Counted from the first letter of the stretch, positions 34,887 to 57,286 are shown. The stretch is 64,000 nt of DNA from Puffinus mauretanicus (GCA_023333565.1 JAJKFH010000295.1:1592001-1656000); one strand, 5' to 3'. Translations and numbers: made by a program. The notes: a model not told the origin generated them from the sequence alone.

Positions 34887-37800
34887 TAGGTTTAACCTTC
34901 CACTTAATGCTGCACATTCTGTGACATCATTTCAGGCCACAGTTCATTGGTTCAAGTCATGCACATTCACATACATTTCACAATATATACTTAATCTGGG
35001 GGCTCGTTTCTATAATACACACTTACCCTTTGATAGTTGCACTGATAAGTATATTTAAACATACTTTTGGAGTATCTATATCATTGGAGGAAGAAATAAA
35101 AACCTTTATTTTTAATAAGTGAATTGAAAATACTGAAAATGCCGCTTGGCTTTTATTGTTCATATTTTGAGATATTATACCAAGTTAATCCTACGCAGCA
35201 TAAAGTTTAGCAAACAGTGACATTGCACATGTTCTGTAGTCCAAAACTGACTTCCTGTTTCTTATCTGTACAGGGAAAGGAAGAGAAGAGCTATTTAGGT
35301 ACCACTTCAGGAGTTAAGCTTGTATTCAGAAATCTTGTTGTTAAGTTTATAGAAATAATGCTGTAAAATAGAAACTGGTAAACAAAACTATGTGAACTGT
35401 ATCATAACTTTGACTTCTCCTCTGATAAAAAAAAAAATGTATAAAATAGATACATTTGTATGCTCTATTTCTCTGAAGGATTTTAGGTCTATTTCTTAAA
35501 GAGAAAATTTTAATCCTCATCAGGGAAAGAAAGAACCTTATTCTTTGAAAATGCTGTAAGGCAGACATGCACAGAGATATGAAATACCAGTCAGATGAAC
35601 ATAGCTTTGCTCAGCAATTGTGATGCGAAAGTCAGAATTGAAATCACAAGGCAAAGACCTAGACTTGGGATAAAATATGAAACTCCAACAGCTTTAATCT
35701 TATCTCATCTAAATGCATGGTTTATGAAAACATAAAATGCTGTGGGGATGTGCTGTGGTTGTCTGGTGGGTAGCAATGACAGTGACTAGGTATGGTGAAT
35801 TTTTTTGAAAAATATGACCACAATTCCTTTCGTCAGTGTTCTCAAGCAATGAAACTCTATGATTTGAGCTGTCATAAATCCATTGGAAAGTAGATTAGTC
35901 TTCTAACTACCACTTCTTATACTTTGAAGAGTATGGAGTGGGTCTGTTGATCAGCGTTTACGTGGAACATGGTTGCTTGGAACAGTTTGTATCTCTATTC
36001 ACTTCTTCACATTCAGAATATAAGTATAGATAGAACTAGTGTTCCTATTGTCTCTTCAGACTGACTGTTGGGTTAGTATGGCCACCACTGCCTGTGTCTA
36101 GGAATTGTTAATAGAATCTTCTAAATTGTTTCTTTTTTTAGAAAGCCAAGGTGGCTTAGAGGAAAGGGAAGAGAAGCAAATAGAAGTTGTTTGATGGAGT
36201 TGAAGACAGTAACAGTGATAGAGAGGAAGAAGTGTAACTCCGTACGTCTCAGTTCTCCTTGCCAACCTCAGTTCAGGCTCTAGTTGTTCCCAATATCTTG
36301 TGTTTTTCTGGCGCCAAATTAGTTCTTAACTGGAGCTTGTTTATCATTTTCCCAACTCGATACTGGCAAGTAGAAGACCTCAGGAAGGAATGAAGTAATC
36401 CCATGCTTCATGAGAGTCATTGTGTCAGCGAACAAGAATCTCAAAGATTTTCTCTGTAAGTTCTGCTCCGTTGTTAGGGAAAATGGTTTATCCCTCCAAC
36501 CTGCATGTCTGGCCACGCTATGTATGACATCTGTCTCTGAGAGACACTTAGATAAGGGCTAACATTTTTCTTAACCAGTCTCCAATTAATGGATGGGTGA
36601 TTTTTAGAAGAAATAGGAAATGGCTGGGTTTATTGTCATTCAGCAAGAACTCCTCTCTATCTCACAGCCAGATCAGTTGAGAATGGAAACTTTATGCGTA
36701 ATCAAGCCCTTATTATTATTCAGTAAAGACAATAGAGAATAAGATTTATCTGTTCTAAAGGGCAATCCTAAAGCCATAATTATACAGAAGAACTATAAGC
36801 CCATAAGAACATACTCTCCTTTTACCAACCTATACTGTTAGGGTACATTTTTATTTTATCTTCCTATCTCAAGGTTTTTTTTAAACCTGAATGCAGTAAA
36901 TATTAGGTGCACGTTGGAAATAGAAGTTGTACTTTTCACCTAACCAGTTTAGGAATGAATTAAGGCCTCTCTGTGGCTGCATATAAGCCACCAGAAAAAG
37001 GAAGGTTTTTGTGAAGTTGGTCTCCAGTTTCAAAGAATGCTCTGTCAGGTTCTAAAAGATACAGAATATACTGTGATATCTCTTTGGATATAAGGTCCTA
37101 TGCGATCTAGATTATTAGTTCTTAGCATTATTTTTAGGAATAGAAAGAACATTCTTCCTCCCCCTCCCCCATTGTCCTTCTTGCTCAATAACACAGGTTG
37201 TGAGATAATTTAATATCAGAATGTTAAAATTCGAGGTACTGACCTTTTCTGAAAAATGTACCACTGAGGGTGTCTTTTAAAGAAGTATTATCTTACATAT
37301 AGTTACTATCTTTTTAGTATTCACATACTAAGTTTTTTAAGGATATCTTTAGTACTACTCACTAATGGGTTGAAGTGTGTGTGATGTGCATAACGCTAGA
37401 AGCATATGAGATATGTCTGAATTGCTCCAGTCACTTCACAATTCCATTGAAAACAGAATGAACAGGAGATCAGATTCAGATGGGAAATAATCAAGAGATG
37501 CTTTTTCTATTTATTTCACAAAGTGTCAGTTCCATCTGTTCTATCAGTCTGTCTTTTGTTTTAATAATTACCTTTATTTTCTTCTCTTTTTCCTTCTCAC
37601 TAATTACCTAACTGCATGTACATTCATGCAAGAGAAGCGAGGTTTAGGGAGAGATTATATGTTGTTATTATACCAATGAAGACAGTTGGAAAAAAATTAA
37701 AACTTTTAAGTACACAAGATGGTTATTGTTGTTACATGGGCAGCGCTCTATCAATTTCTTTAGTACAGAATATTACTCTTTCTCACCTTTGTTTCTTCTA

Positions 37801-38822
37801 TACCGTCACTGTAACTATAAGTTGCTATAATTCCATCTTTTTATTTGTATTTCTATAATTATTTGCATCTGCACATACATGTGTGATCTATTTGTATTAT
37901 TAATATTATTAGCATCTGCAAATAAATGTGATTGAATCATAACCCCCTTACACTAGGCATTACAGAAATGTAATGAAGGATAGTTTCTGTTATAAGTTTA
38001 CAATCAAAACTGGTAGAAGATATAAATCATATTGATCCTTAACTAAAGCCAACTAAATTTAAAGAGCATTTTTAAATGCTCTAATGAGCTTTTGAGCAAT
38101 GCTGCACGACTGTGGCTGAGGACTTTAAGGTGAAACAAATAAGACTATGTTCTCCTGGCTAATTAAGAGGATAGTAATTTATTCCTTCTTAGGAATTTAT
38201 TCCTTACTTTCAACATAGATGTGTGTGCAATTCTGTGTATCTACGGTTCGGAGCTCTGTTTCCTAGGTGTCATCAGAAACAGAGAGAGAAATTCAGAGGA
38301 CAATGTACAGCATTAAATTAGTTGCCTGTGGCTAGATATGTTGACTGTTCAGAGGGCTTCAGGTTGTGTGTGTTGTATTTCTACATTAGAACGAACATCA
38401 TTTCTTCTGTAATGAAGAATAAGTCATCCTGGATAGTTTAATTGCTTGCAGTAAGCAGATGCATGACTTTGAGAGTAAATTAGGTAGAGAAATCAGTGGT
38501 CTTTCAGATTAATTAAAGGCACCCATAGAGGAGCTTGAAAGAAAGCATAACTTTGGTAGCAGAAGAAACTGAAAAGTGAAGGGTAGAGCAAGAATAAATT
38601 ACTTCATTTCTAAACTGAGAATTTTGGTGGAGTAATACGTTAAAGACAATAGTGAACAAACGGGGAGAGAACAAGTTGTGAAATTTCTTAAAAGTGAGAA
38701 CAAGAAGCTTGAACTTGGAAGTGGAAACATGGATAAATAAAAAAAAAAAATTCCTGCAGGAGTGAAATAAACAAGAGAGATGTTCTTGCCAGCTTTATTT
38801 CCAGTAGGCTGGAGAGAGACAC

Positions 38823-38874
38823 TGTGTGTGTGTCTGTGTGTGTGTGTACACGCGCATGTGCGCATGTGCGCATG
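38823..38874 (+). repeat. (TG)n plus GCGCATGT alternating tract, Z-DNA type
   Basis: (TG)n is interrupted once at 38834, then 38835-38874 is 40 bases of unbroken pyrimidine-purine alternation. It ends in tandem 8-base units of the form TGTGCGCA. The mixture of CG and TG steps is the type most prone to Z-DNA. Confidence 0.85.
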
Positions 38875-39330
38875 AGTTCATGTCATGGAAATCAGAAAGA
38901 AAAGAGTGTGTTCCTCTTGATGGAGGAACTTCCCTCCACCTCATGGTCTTATGATGCTATACCTTGACATTCCTTGACATACCTCTTGATTCCTTTCGTG
39001 TTGAGAAATCCTCAAATATGAACAGTTTTTATGTAAGTATATGTATGACTTGAACAAATACTGTAAGTACATGCAAGTTCATAAGTAAATGTAAAACTCA
39101 TAACTATGGCAGACCTCTGTGGAAAAAAAAGGTTAAGATCCAGCCATAGTCCGGTTGTGGTCAAGAACGAGAGTGCACCGTGCAATCCCCTCACTGGCAT
39201 TTTCTGAAGGTTGAGTAGAAAAAGCTACTGCAGCATAGAACAATTGCAGTGTTGAGAAGACTGCCCAAGAGTAGAAGGCAATTGTAACTATGACAGACAG
39301 TATAAGTCAAAGAACAGAAAGTTTTATTGC

Positions 39331-39346
39331 ATTTATTGCAATAAAT
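39331..39346 (+). repeat. 16-bp perfect palindrome
   Basis: The half-sites ATTTATTG and CAATAAAT meet with no spacer. The centre ATTGCAAT matches the C/EBP consensus. A third TTATTGC half lies directly upstream. Confidence 0.75.
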
Positions 39347-42185
39347 ATTTTCCATATGATTTCCTAGGGTATATTTAATGAGCTACCCAATTACAACAGG
39401 AATTTCACAGTATTATGCTAGCTTTGAGAGCTTTCTTTTTCAACTAAAAACACCTTTGTTATAAATGTCTTGAATTTGAACATAATCAGCAGGTTATAAC
39501 TTTATATCATAGAAGATCTTTCATTCAGTCTGTGTCGCAAACTAGTATTAGTTCAAGAATTAAATGCAAACAGATGTTTGAAGAGTGGTTGTCAATGGAA
39601 AAAATGACAAGACCTTGGAAAAGAGGAGTATATATATTTTTCATTGAACATTTACTAGCTAAGCTGTAATGCAGATACCCTTTGTCCATGAGTTTAAAAT
39701 TGTTCGGATAAAACTTGCGTAGTAGCTGCTGCTGTACATCACTGCTTATTTTGCCTCTATGAGAAGGAGAGAAAAATGTGATTTGTCCTATACTTATTGA
39801 TCCAGTCATTTCTCATTCTTTTCCCATTTTTACCACCTCAATCTATTCTTTTCCTTTTGCTTTGTTGCTCAGTGTAATTTCAGCTACAGTAGTAGTCATC
39901 TAGATATGCTTATTTTTTATATATATTTACTCTATGTTAATAATATTAATACTTGTATAGCGTATGTACTGTACACATATTGCTAATAGCATGAAGTTTA
40001 ATGACCCTCAATTCTTTTTCTTACTTGGGATGATAGAGGCTGAGTTGCATCTGAAGACTTGTTTCTTTGCAGTGAACACCATTCAGTGATTGATGATTTG
40101 TATTAGTAATGTCGTGCACAAATTAAATTCATGTTTAAAGTCACACTTTATTTTTTCATGTATGTTGTTACCACATTTAAGATTCTTCGGGTTCCTCAAA
40201 AGTAATTTTCTGTTGTCTTGCCTGCTTTTGGATTATGCAATTTTCCTAATCTTAATTTATTGGATTGCAAGGTAATCTGTATTTCATTTTCAAGTAACAT
40301 TGTAGAGTTTCTATCCCTTGGCTTCTACATCAAATTCTTTCATTTTGTTTTCCTTATAAAGATACCAAGTGATGCTCATTAGACAAAAGTACTAAAATGT
40401 GGTCTGTTCTTGTATAAAATATTAAGGAAAAATTTTATTTGAAAATAATTAAACCCTACAATATAGGAGAAGGTACAAGATGTGTTATTGATCAAATTTG
40501 GGGTGGGCTTTTTGGTCTTTCATTGTTATGAAAGTTCTTTGTATCCCTGAGGGGTTTATCTGAGGGTATAACTTTATAATATCAGCTCCCTGTATGAAGA
40601 AAGCATACTTCCAAAAGTATTGCTAAATTTATTATAAGAAATAGTTTAGTGATTTAGTATAGTGCAAGGATTTTGTCATCCTATGTCATCCTACACAGTT
40701 TGGGGGGAAAAGGGGATTATGTTGATTCCTGTCTTTCAATGCAATTTAAGACAGATAGTAAATAAATATAATCCAGATGTCCTCTTCTCTCGTTTTACAC
40801 ATAGTTTAAATATTAATGATAAGACATGTTCCAGTGGAATTTTAATGTATGTGTTCTTAAAATAGCAAGGCTGGATACTTTCATTAGGATGTTTTACTAT
40901 ACATTACTATCTATGCCATGACTAAAAAGAATAGCAAAGTTAGAAAATTACTTTGTATAATGAAGAAATATCATTTATAGGTAAGAAACGTTTTCAATTC
41001 CCCTTCCACCTCTATTTTATAATGACTGTTTCACAGATTCTGTTATGCTTTCTAGACTAATCTTTCAATGCTGCTTTCTGTCATTTTTTTGATACACACT
41101 GGTATATTGAGTTGGAAAGCAGTTGTCTACAAAAGCACTTTTAACTGCATATTATGCCTGCTATATTATATTTTTATGACAATGCCTGTGGCACAAAAAA
41201 AAGGGAAAAAAAGAGAAACAAAAATGAAAAAAATTGCACACTGCCACCAAATTAGCCTTTTTACTATTTTTTTCTATTTGTTCAGACATTTCATAGTGAA
41301 ATGGTTCCTTTTGGTCAAGTGCCTATATAATTGAGTTTAGAGTGTTTCAGTGCACTGACCTGGAAGGGTTACAAAAATAGAGGAGACACATTTTCTCTCA
41401 TGAATAGATTCTGTAACAACAGCGTGATCAGTCTCTGAAATGTAAATATCTTCATTCTAAATATTCTTCATTACAAGTGGGACACCTTCATAATTTCAGT
41501 TTAAAGTTTTTAAAACATCTCTCTTCTGTAATACTGTTTCCTCAAAATAAATAATTCCTATGCTGTAGGCATTCTGTATCTCGGAACATGTTTCCCAAGC
41601 AGTCATCTCTTTCTAAATGTAGAACTAAATTGTAACAGAGCGAGCTGTAGCATAGTTTTATTAATGACCTTGGCAGCAGACCATGTACAACCTTTATTTA
41701 TTACAGTCACTTTCAGTTTTTATATTGACATTCTCTATGATGTTGTTGCTCTTCGGTCTGTTCACGGATTCTGTTGGGAACTGGAGATTTGCACCTTAAG
41801 ATGTTCACTGTAGTGCCTTGCACCACTTGCTGACTCCAGCCTGTCCTTCACTGTCAAGCTCCCCATCTGTTTCCATCTGTATTCGTTTATGTGTAGCTCA
41901 GATTAGGCATTATCACTGTTCTTTCTTCACAGTTCTTGATAATATGAATGTCTTCAATGAAACCAGTGGCTTTATGTAGTTCTGCTTCGTTAATGCCTTT
42001 TTGTTTGCCCATACTGCAAATGTCCTGTCTCTGAACATACAACTATTGCCAATGCTACAGAACAAAAGCTCCTGGTACCACACAATTTGGAAAGGTACAA
42101 AATACTGTGCATCAAATTGCACCAGAAGTCAGTTTCCATGCTAGGTACTGAGCAGTCTGAGTTTAAATATCCTAATATCAGAAAG

Positions 42186-42220
42186 TGTTATTATATAGAC
42201 ATTAAATGTTATTATATAGA
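42186..42220 (+). repeat. 14-bp direct repeat, 21-bp period
   Basis: TGTTATTATATAGA occurs at 42186-42199 and again at 42207-42220, consistent with a small tandem duplication. Confidence 0.8.
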
Positions 42221-45141
42221 GACAATTTCTGTCTATGGTATCTGAAGACAATTGAAAGTGGTTAAGACTTGCTCATTTCCCATGTTCCTACGTGAACAGT
42301 TGTCCATGTCCCAACCCCATCATTATTCATGTGCCTGCTCATGGCTAATTTTCTGTGTCAAATTCCCTTGCAGACAACATACCTTTCTCCCGGGCTTTAC
42401 TTCTTTTTTTATTCTGTCTGCCCAAGACAAGTCTTTACTAGCTTGCTGGACCATAAAAGGGCAATCACTTTACCTCTGAGTATAGAAGGAAATGACTGCC
42501 ATCCTGTCAGCTGCAGTCCCTTGGAAGTTTATTGGAGACAGCAAGCATTTGGAAAAAATGAAAATGAAGTGGCGACTAGCTATCATGTTTTTATGAGGCT
42601 TTTATCAAATGCCTCAGAATTGTTTCAATATTGCTGACTTCTACAATTAAAATGCCAAGATAGGTAAAGAACTGCTAGTATTCTTATCTTAATTTGTTCC
42701 TCTGTTTACTACATATATAGCTGTAGGATTTCTGTCTTCACCAGCTGTTGTGGTGTCATATCTGCTGTAAGATTTTGAAGAGCATAATTGTACATTATAC
42801 ACAATTTTCTCATAAGCTTATACTTGCATGCTTCATAGTGATTCTTTTCTAGTCTCGCTATCTTATATTCTTTAAACTGTTTAACGACAGAATTATAGAA
42901 ATGATTCTCTTATACAGTGGAAGCATTTGAAATCTTCAGTATAAGGATTTAGGTACAAAGTTAAGATATGTCTAACTCTCAAAGAAATCTTTCCCTTTCA
43001 ACAGCGTAGTATTAAATGAAAATTGCTTCTCATAACAAGCTTTAATCACATGAGCTGAATCCCCAACAGCAATGATGCAAAAGTTTCAGTAAGAAATATA
43101 AAGACTTTATTTCGTGGTTTTCACATGCCAACAGTTTGGAACCCAGCAGAATATTCCAAATATAAAGATTTATACTCCACAAGAATGGAGATACTTATTT
43201 TGCAGCCCTATGTTGAATAGTGATCTTTTTAAAAAACAAGTTCCTTAAATAATATTTTAGTAAGGTAGGTTGTCAGTGTAATAATTTTCATTTGATGTAA
43301 TTGCTAAAAGAGATCTGTAAAAAAAATGGAACAGATGCATCTTTTAAAAGATTAAAGTCATGTGTTCCATGTGACTTAGAATGTGCTAAAGTGGTGGTAA
43401 GCAGGAGTGGAAATGTCAGTTGGGTTGAGTTTTAAAATATATCGTTGTGAACCATAATGTGTGTAATTAATTAGTAATTGGAGGGGTTCCTTTGCAGTGA
43501 GGAAATTTAAGTGTGTATTTACCATGTTTATTTAAGTAAACAAACTTATTTCAATAAACATGAAGAACTTCTAAATTATAATGCAATTTATCTATTGTGT
43601 GAAAATTTTTGAATCAGCTATCAATTAATAAACATGTTTTTAAAGACCATCTGTGCCTTACCTCTGTAGAGTTTGAGTTAAGCACCTTCATAACATATCC
43701 TTCCAAAAATGAAATTAGTTCCCCCAAAAAAAGTTCAAACTTAATATGAAACCCAGTAAAGAGATTTATCTGAGTGTTGGATTGTGCTGGAATAGGCTTA
43801 GGAGCAAAGAGAAAAACTAGCCATTCTTCTGCAGTGATCTGCAAAGACAAAAGAGAGTTGAAAGCATCACCAGCAAAGCTGGGTAGGGCTCTCATTTAAG
43901 AATTCCACAATTTTTGTCTGGAATATTTTGTACCTTTCCAAACCTTTTTGTATTATAGAATAATGTCAGTCGTTAAGCATGTCCACCTCTAAACTCTGCA
44001 ATTTGTTAAATCCTTAGAAAGGCATCAGATAACAGTAGTTCTTAGAACTGCATGCAAGGTAATGCTCTATTGCATTTTCCTAATGATAACCCACGTTGAA
44101 ATTCATAAATAATTCAAGAATACTTAGAAAAAATATGATTCATTGCACAATATGCAACAGAGGCAGATGAAAAGTGACTACTTCCTGCTGTTTCCACAAG
44201 GAGAGTTTGAGGTTCTGTAGTATACTTAATTATATTTACAGCAGGATGAATAAGCAATTGAATTTCATTCAGGTATTTGTTTCCATTTTTGATGGATTTG
44301 CTGAGTTTGCATACTTGGACTCCTTGTGTTGGCTTGTATGCATAGAGAGCATTCTGAATCCCAATTGAAGAAATATTTGCATATTGATATTCACACAAGG
44401 AAATTATAGCAGAATAACTGTGTACTCATGTTTAAATCTGAAAGCAAAGAAAAGAGGAACTTCAGTTAATTTGTGAATATTAGTCAAAGATAGGTCTCAA
44501 TTGTTCAAGTAAATTATTACAACCAGGTCTGTAAGAACTATTCTACAGTAAACTTTGCGTTATCCAGGGCAATGAGAGACAGTAGAACTGTGGAGGGAGC
44601 CAAGTGGTATGGATGCTGTGGGTTACTGGATGCATGTAGTAGTTTATGTGCAGTCAGATATGCTTTGTGCAATATGAACATAGCTGATAGAGCTTCTAGA
44701 TCAAAGCTGACCCTAAAAGAATACGGTGCAAATAAAATGCCTTAGCAAATAAGCCTTGCTGGACTAAGTTGGCTATGCGTGGATCCCGCTTAAGTGTCCC
44801 TTCATTATTGCATTGTAGGTGGTAGTTGCTTTAATAGGATGTTAATATACTGTTCATTATGCCTGTTGTTTTACTATTCAAGAATTTTAGAAAAGGACTC
44901 TGGAATGAAGATTGCAGTGATAATAACAGGAATTCAAGATACAAAGCTGTAGTTTTAAACTAAAAACGTACTCGGAATGTTGTAAGTGCCATGGCAGAGT
45001 ACTGCTGACTCCTTCCATGAAGCTTGTCGTTTATTTTGTAGAATCACTGTTGTCATTCATGTAGCTCTTGAGAAGGTGCTGGTGCTCTCTTTAATAGGTT
45101 AGTGTGTTAATGGCTGACATCTGTTAACTTTACCATCTTAA

Positions 45142-51044
<5,903 letters not shown>

Positions 51045-51143
51045 GCCAGATACATAGGGGGAGGGCCCACTGCATTCAAGCTTCCCCACACAGCTCCATC
51101 AATCTACCTAAACTCTGACTTGAAAGGACCACTATCAACAGGG
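51045..51143 (+). CDS. LRP1B: LRP1B exon (90 equivalent): 33-residue tail insert
   Basis: The exon is 99 bases, phase 0-0, giving exactly 33 residues: [18 protein letters not shown], then [15 protein letters not shown]. This segment between the two NPxY motifs is the known hallmark separating LRP1B from LRP1, whose tail lacks it. It is a symmetric cassette and could be skipped without a frame change. The acceptor CAG ends at 51044 and the donor is GTGAGA at 51144. Its presence is the main reason for naming this gene LRP1B. Confidence 0.96.
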
Positions 51144-53818
<2,675 letters not shown>

Positions 53819-54479
53819 TCTGCTGTTACCTTTTATACTCTGTATAAATGTATAAAATATAAGGATTACTTTTCTATGTACCAACAGTATTATAATTGTT
53901 TTGGCATCAGCATTACCTCTGTTTTTTGTTTGGTTGGTTGTTTTCTGGGTTTTTCTTTTGCTGATGACTTTTGACTGACCATTTGTAAGGTATTTTTATG
54001 AAAAAGAAACTGCACTACGGTACAATTTACAACAATGCTGCTGAAATAACACACCTTTAAATTTGTTAAAATTGCAAACATATTCGTTTGTAGCGTGAAA
54101 ATGAGCAATCTATTTTCTATGAACTTTTTTGGTTCTACTTAATCAATGAAGATGGTATCTGCACTTTTTCATTATGTAGTCTGGAAGCTGTAGTACAGTG
54201 TGTAATTTTGTTTATTTTAAATGGTGAAAGAATGATTGAATGGTCTACTCTCTTCTTTGTGCCCATTAGAATTTCTCTTCAGATCCTGATAAAGCTAGAT
54301 AACTTTTCACAAACAAACATAACTTGCTTTTGAATTAGCTTTAGGTTGCCAAGAAGTAAACAAGACTATAGAAATGAAACATCTAATGATCTGCATGAAC
54401 ACAATGATTATGTTTCAGAAATTCAGTGACTGTACATGATATACTAAACATATATACCATGTAAACAAGCTTTGTATTT

Positions 54480-54485
54480 ATTAAA
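54480..54485 (+). terminator. LRP1B: Candidate proximal poly(A) signal ATTAAA
   Basis: The common variant hexamer lies about 660 bases after the stop codon. No downstream GT-rich element stands out, so use is uncertain. Confidence 0.35.
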
Positions 54486-55035
54486 ACCTTATAGAACATA
54501 GTAACGATATATCTTGGAAGCTGAAACCTTACTTGCTGTGGGACAAAGCATATGAACTCCAACAGTCCTGTAGGATAGTAGCCACCCTAGAGCACAAGAA
54601 GGCATTGCCTACACATGCATTACATGTTTATTCACTTAATCACATGCATTACTTATGGATTAATAATTCCCCAACACATACCAAGCAGTAGGGAAAAAAC
54701 CAAACCCCAACCTTAAGCACACGCAGATGATCACAGCATTCAGTTTTGACAATCACAAAAAAGTCATACCTGTTTAGAGATACTAAAGAATACAAAACAC
54801 AGCAGTTTCTTTAAATGAAGATAAACTGTGATATTGCGGAGGTAAAACATAACCAAATTGCATATCAGTGAAACCTTACCTAAGCCTGAGTTTCAATAGT
54901 CTGGGTTAAATATCAAAATCCAATTATTGAAAGTGAAAAGCATCAGTATCAGTTTCCAGCGCTTGCTCTGACCTGGTCTGCTTTCTGTTGTTGCCAAGAG
55001 GAAAAATCTGACCCACCTTTTTTAATTTTGATGGA

Positions 55036-55041
55036 AATAAA
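55036..55041 (+). terminator. LRP1B: Candidate poly(A) signal AATAAA
   Basis: The canonical hexamer lies about 1.2 kb after the stop. A T-rich stretch follows within 25 bases. Confidence 0.45.
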
Positions 55042-56071
55042 GGATACAATTTCTTTCAGGTTTGAACTGAATTGAAATATTTTATACATAACTTTAAAGG
55101 CACAAAAGACTTATTCACACATATACTGTGGAGGACTCTTCCTTCCTCTGCTAGACATGACTGACTTTTAGCTATCATAATATATTAACCTAACAGATTA
55201 AATATGTTTGTGGTTGCTCTTTATTCCCTTTGTACAAGCATTACAAAAATAACTGCTGTTTTATAAAAGATTTTTGTTGTACTATTGTGCATGCATACTA
55301 CCTATTTCTAAACTTTGCCATATTGGGGCCTTTATAAAACTCTTGATTTATGTAATACTAGTGCAATTTTGCTTGAACAATGTTATGCCTATCATAAACT
55401 TTTTCAGGTTCTTGTTTAAGTACATTTTTTTAAATTGAACAGTATTTTTCATTTTGGTTATAATAGTCATTTTGCCTATGTTTCTACAATGAAGTGTTAA
55501 ATACTTTATAAAAAAAAATGTTGACTGATTTATTTAAATGAAAATCTACATACTTAATTCAGTGTGTTGACTAATTTTTAAATTTAACTTATAAAATGAA
55601 AACTAAAGAAGAGCAAATTGAAGGGAAAGAACGTTACTGTGTACAAATGGCTAAATTCCTTTTCTTAATGACAATTTTTGCTTTTTATACAACTTCTATT
55701 TGAATGTTTTTGCAGCTCTTCACGTGTTTGGGTAACTTAGGTGTATAGCTGTATATTATGTCAATAGAATTTTAAAACTATTTTATTTTCTATAAAAATA
55801 CTGTATTAAATAGTTTCATACCATACAGCTATGATTCCACAGGTTCTGCCTTTATTCCGCTGACATCATCAGAGATGGATTTGGCCCTCAGTTTTTGCAT
55901 AATTACAGTTGTTATGAGGCGTAAGTAGTTGGTCTTTTCAGAAACGTTACTGTTTTTTTACTGGCAGAGAATCTCATATCTTTAATACTCAGGTAGAACT
56001 AAATTTTAACTAGTGGGTATACAAGTAACATGAGTTTGAAATCGTGAACTCTTATACAGACCTGATGAAAT

Positions 56072-56144
56072 TTATTTATTGTGATGTCTCATGTTTCCTC
56101 TCAGTGAGACATTTTTATTTACTTTACACTTGCTTAAGTGTAAA
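56072..56144 (+). promoter_or_regulatory. LRP1B: AU-rich nonamer and two perfect stem-loops in the 3' UTR
   Basis: TTATTTATT at 56072-56080 matches the AU-rich-element nonamer. Stem 1 is ATGTCTCA (56084-56091) with TGAGACAT (56105-56112). Stem 2 is TTTACACTT (56123-56131), a GCTT loop, and AAGTGTAAA (56136-56144). Both stems are perfectly complementary and lie just before the AATAAA at 56159. Confidence 0.6.
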
Positions 56145-56158
56145 TTACTTTTAAAAAA

Positions 56159-56164
56159 AATAAA
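56159..56164 (+). terminator. LRP1B: Candidate distal poly(A) signal AATAAA
   Basis: The canonical hexamer follows an A-run and is followed by a T-rich stretch at 56165-56178 and GT-containing sequence near 56190. It sits 15 bases after a perfect stem-loop. It is the best candidate for the transcript end. Confidence 0.5.
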
Positions 56165-57286
56165 TTTATCTGTTTTCTTAGAAATACACAGTTGATGTCA
56201 GTGGAGCTATTAGATACTGGATATTAGATCAGAATCTGGTCTTAAGTTTATAGGCAGAATTTTGATGGAGATATTGAACTCTACCACTGCTATGCCTTAA
56301 AGATCTTTAAATTACACATCGGTGTAGTAATCCCCAAAGGATTTTGTTTTGTTTTGTTTTTTTACTTTACCAAGGTTCTCCATAGACACTGTTTCTCACA
56401 ATCCTTTAACAGTCTCAGAAGCCCCAGGGTCTGTAGCTGTGCAAAACACACAAGGAGCTGGAGGGTGAAAGATGGAGAACCTGATGAATAACCTATACAT
56501 GCATCTTCATAAGTTCAGTAAAACAATTTTAGGCAGGAAATTCTATAAACTTTTACAAGGAACAACAAAAATTTTTAACTTTCTACATTTCCACAGCCTT
56601 CCTGCTGTTATTAATGCCACAGATTCATGTGTGTTTTAAGTTGACATAAGCTTAGAAGAAAAAAAATTGGATAAATGTGCCTGTATCACTGATTAAAACA
56701 TCTGTCTCTTCAGGGTATAGTCGCGAGGCTTTTTGTGGTTGCTTTCCTGAAGATACTAATGACATTTCATGTGAAATGCTAGTACTGTGAATTCATCAGG
56801 GTAAAATTGTTCTTCCACAGTACTAATAATTTTTCTTAGCAATGTGAAACAGTTTGTGGGTTCCATAAATATCAGGTATTAAAATTATTCAGGGAAGTGG
56901 AACTTCTGATAAATCTAACCCTGAAACACACTTTTCATTTACTTTTTACTCTTAGGCTAAGGAATGGTTCCAGGATCCTGGGTGACCACAATACAGCTCT
57001 ATGTCTCTCTTTACTTTCATTACCCACATTTTCATTCAACAGAAAAAAAAATACATGTAAGCGTGAAGGGTGACATGATGTGCTCCATCACAAACTAGGT
57101 TCTTGAATTCTTTGCTGAATGGAGAAGCTCTACACAAAACATATGAAAAAAAGCATTTGTGCCAAACTTTATGTAATTGTGTCTAATGGATCTTTTTTTA
57201 TTTCCACAGAGGTTATACTAGTATGTTTACACACAACAACAGTGCAGTGGAGTCTGCCTTGTGATAGGCCTCTTGTTCTATGCAAG

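Larger units (their letters stand above)
53819..56185 (+). other. LRP1B: LRP1B 3' UTR (estimated extent)
   Basis: This is AT-rich sequence with many ATTTA words and no coding potential. Possible poly(A) signals are ATTAAA at 54480, AATAAA at 55036, ATTAAA at 55805 and AATAAA at 56159. The end shown is about 20 bases after the last of these. Which site is used cannot be told from sequence alone. Confidence 0.6.
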
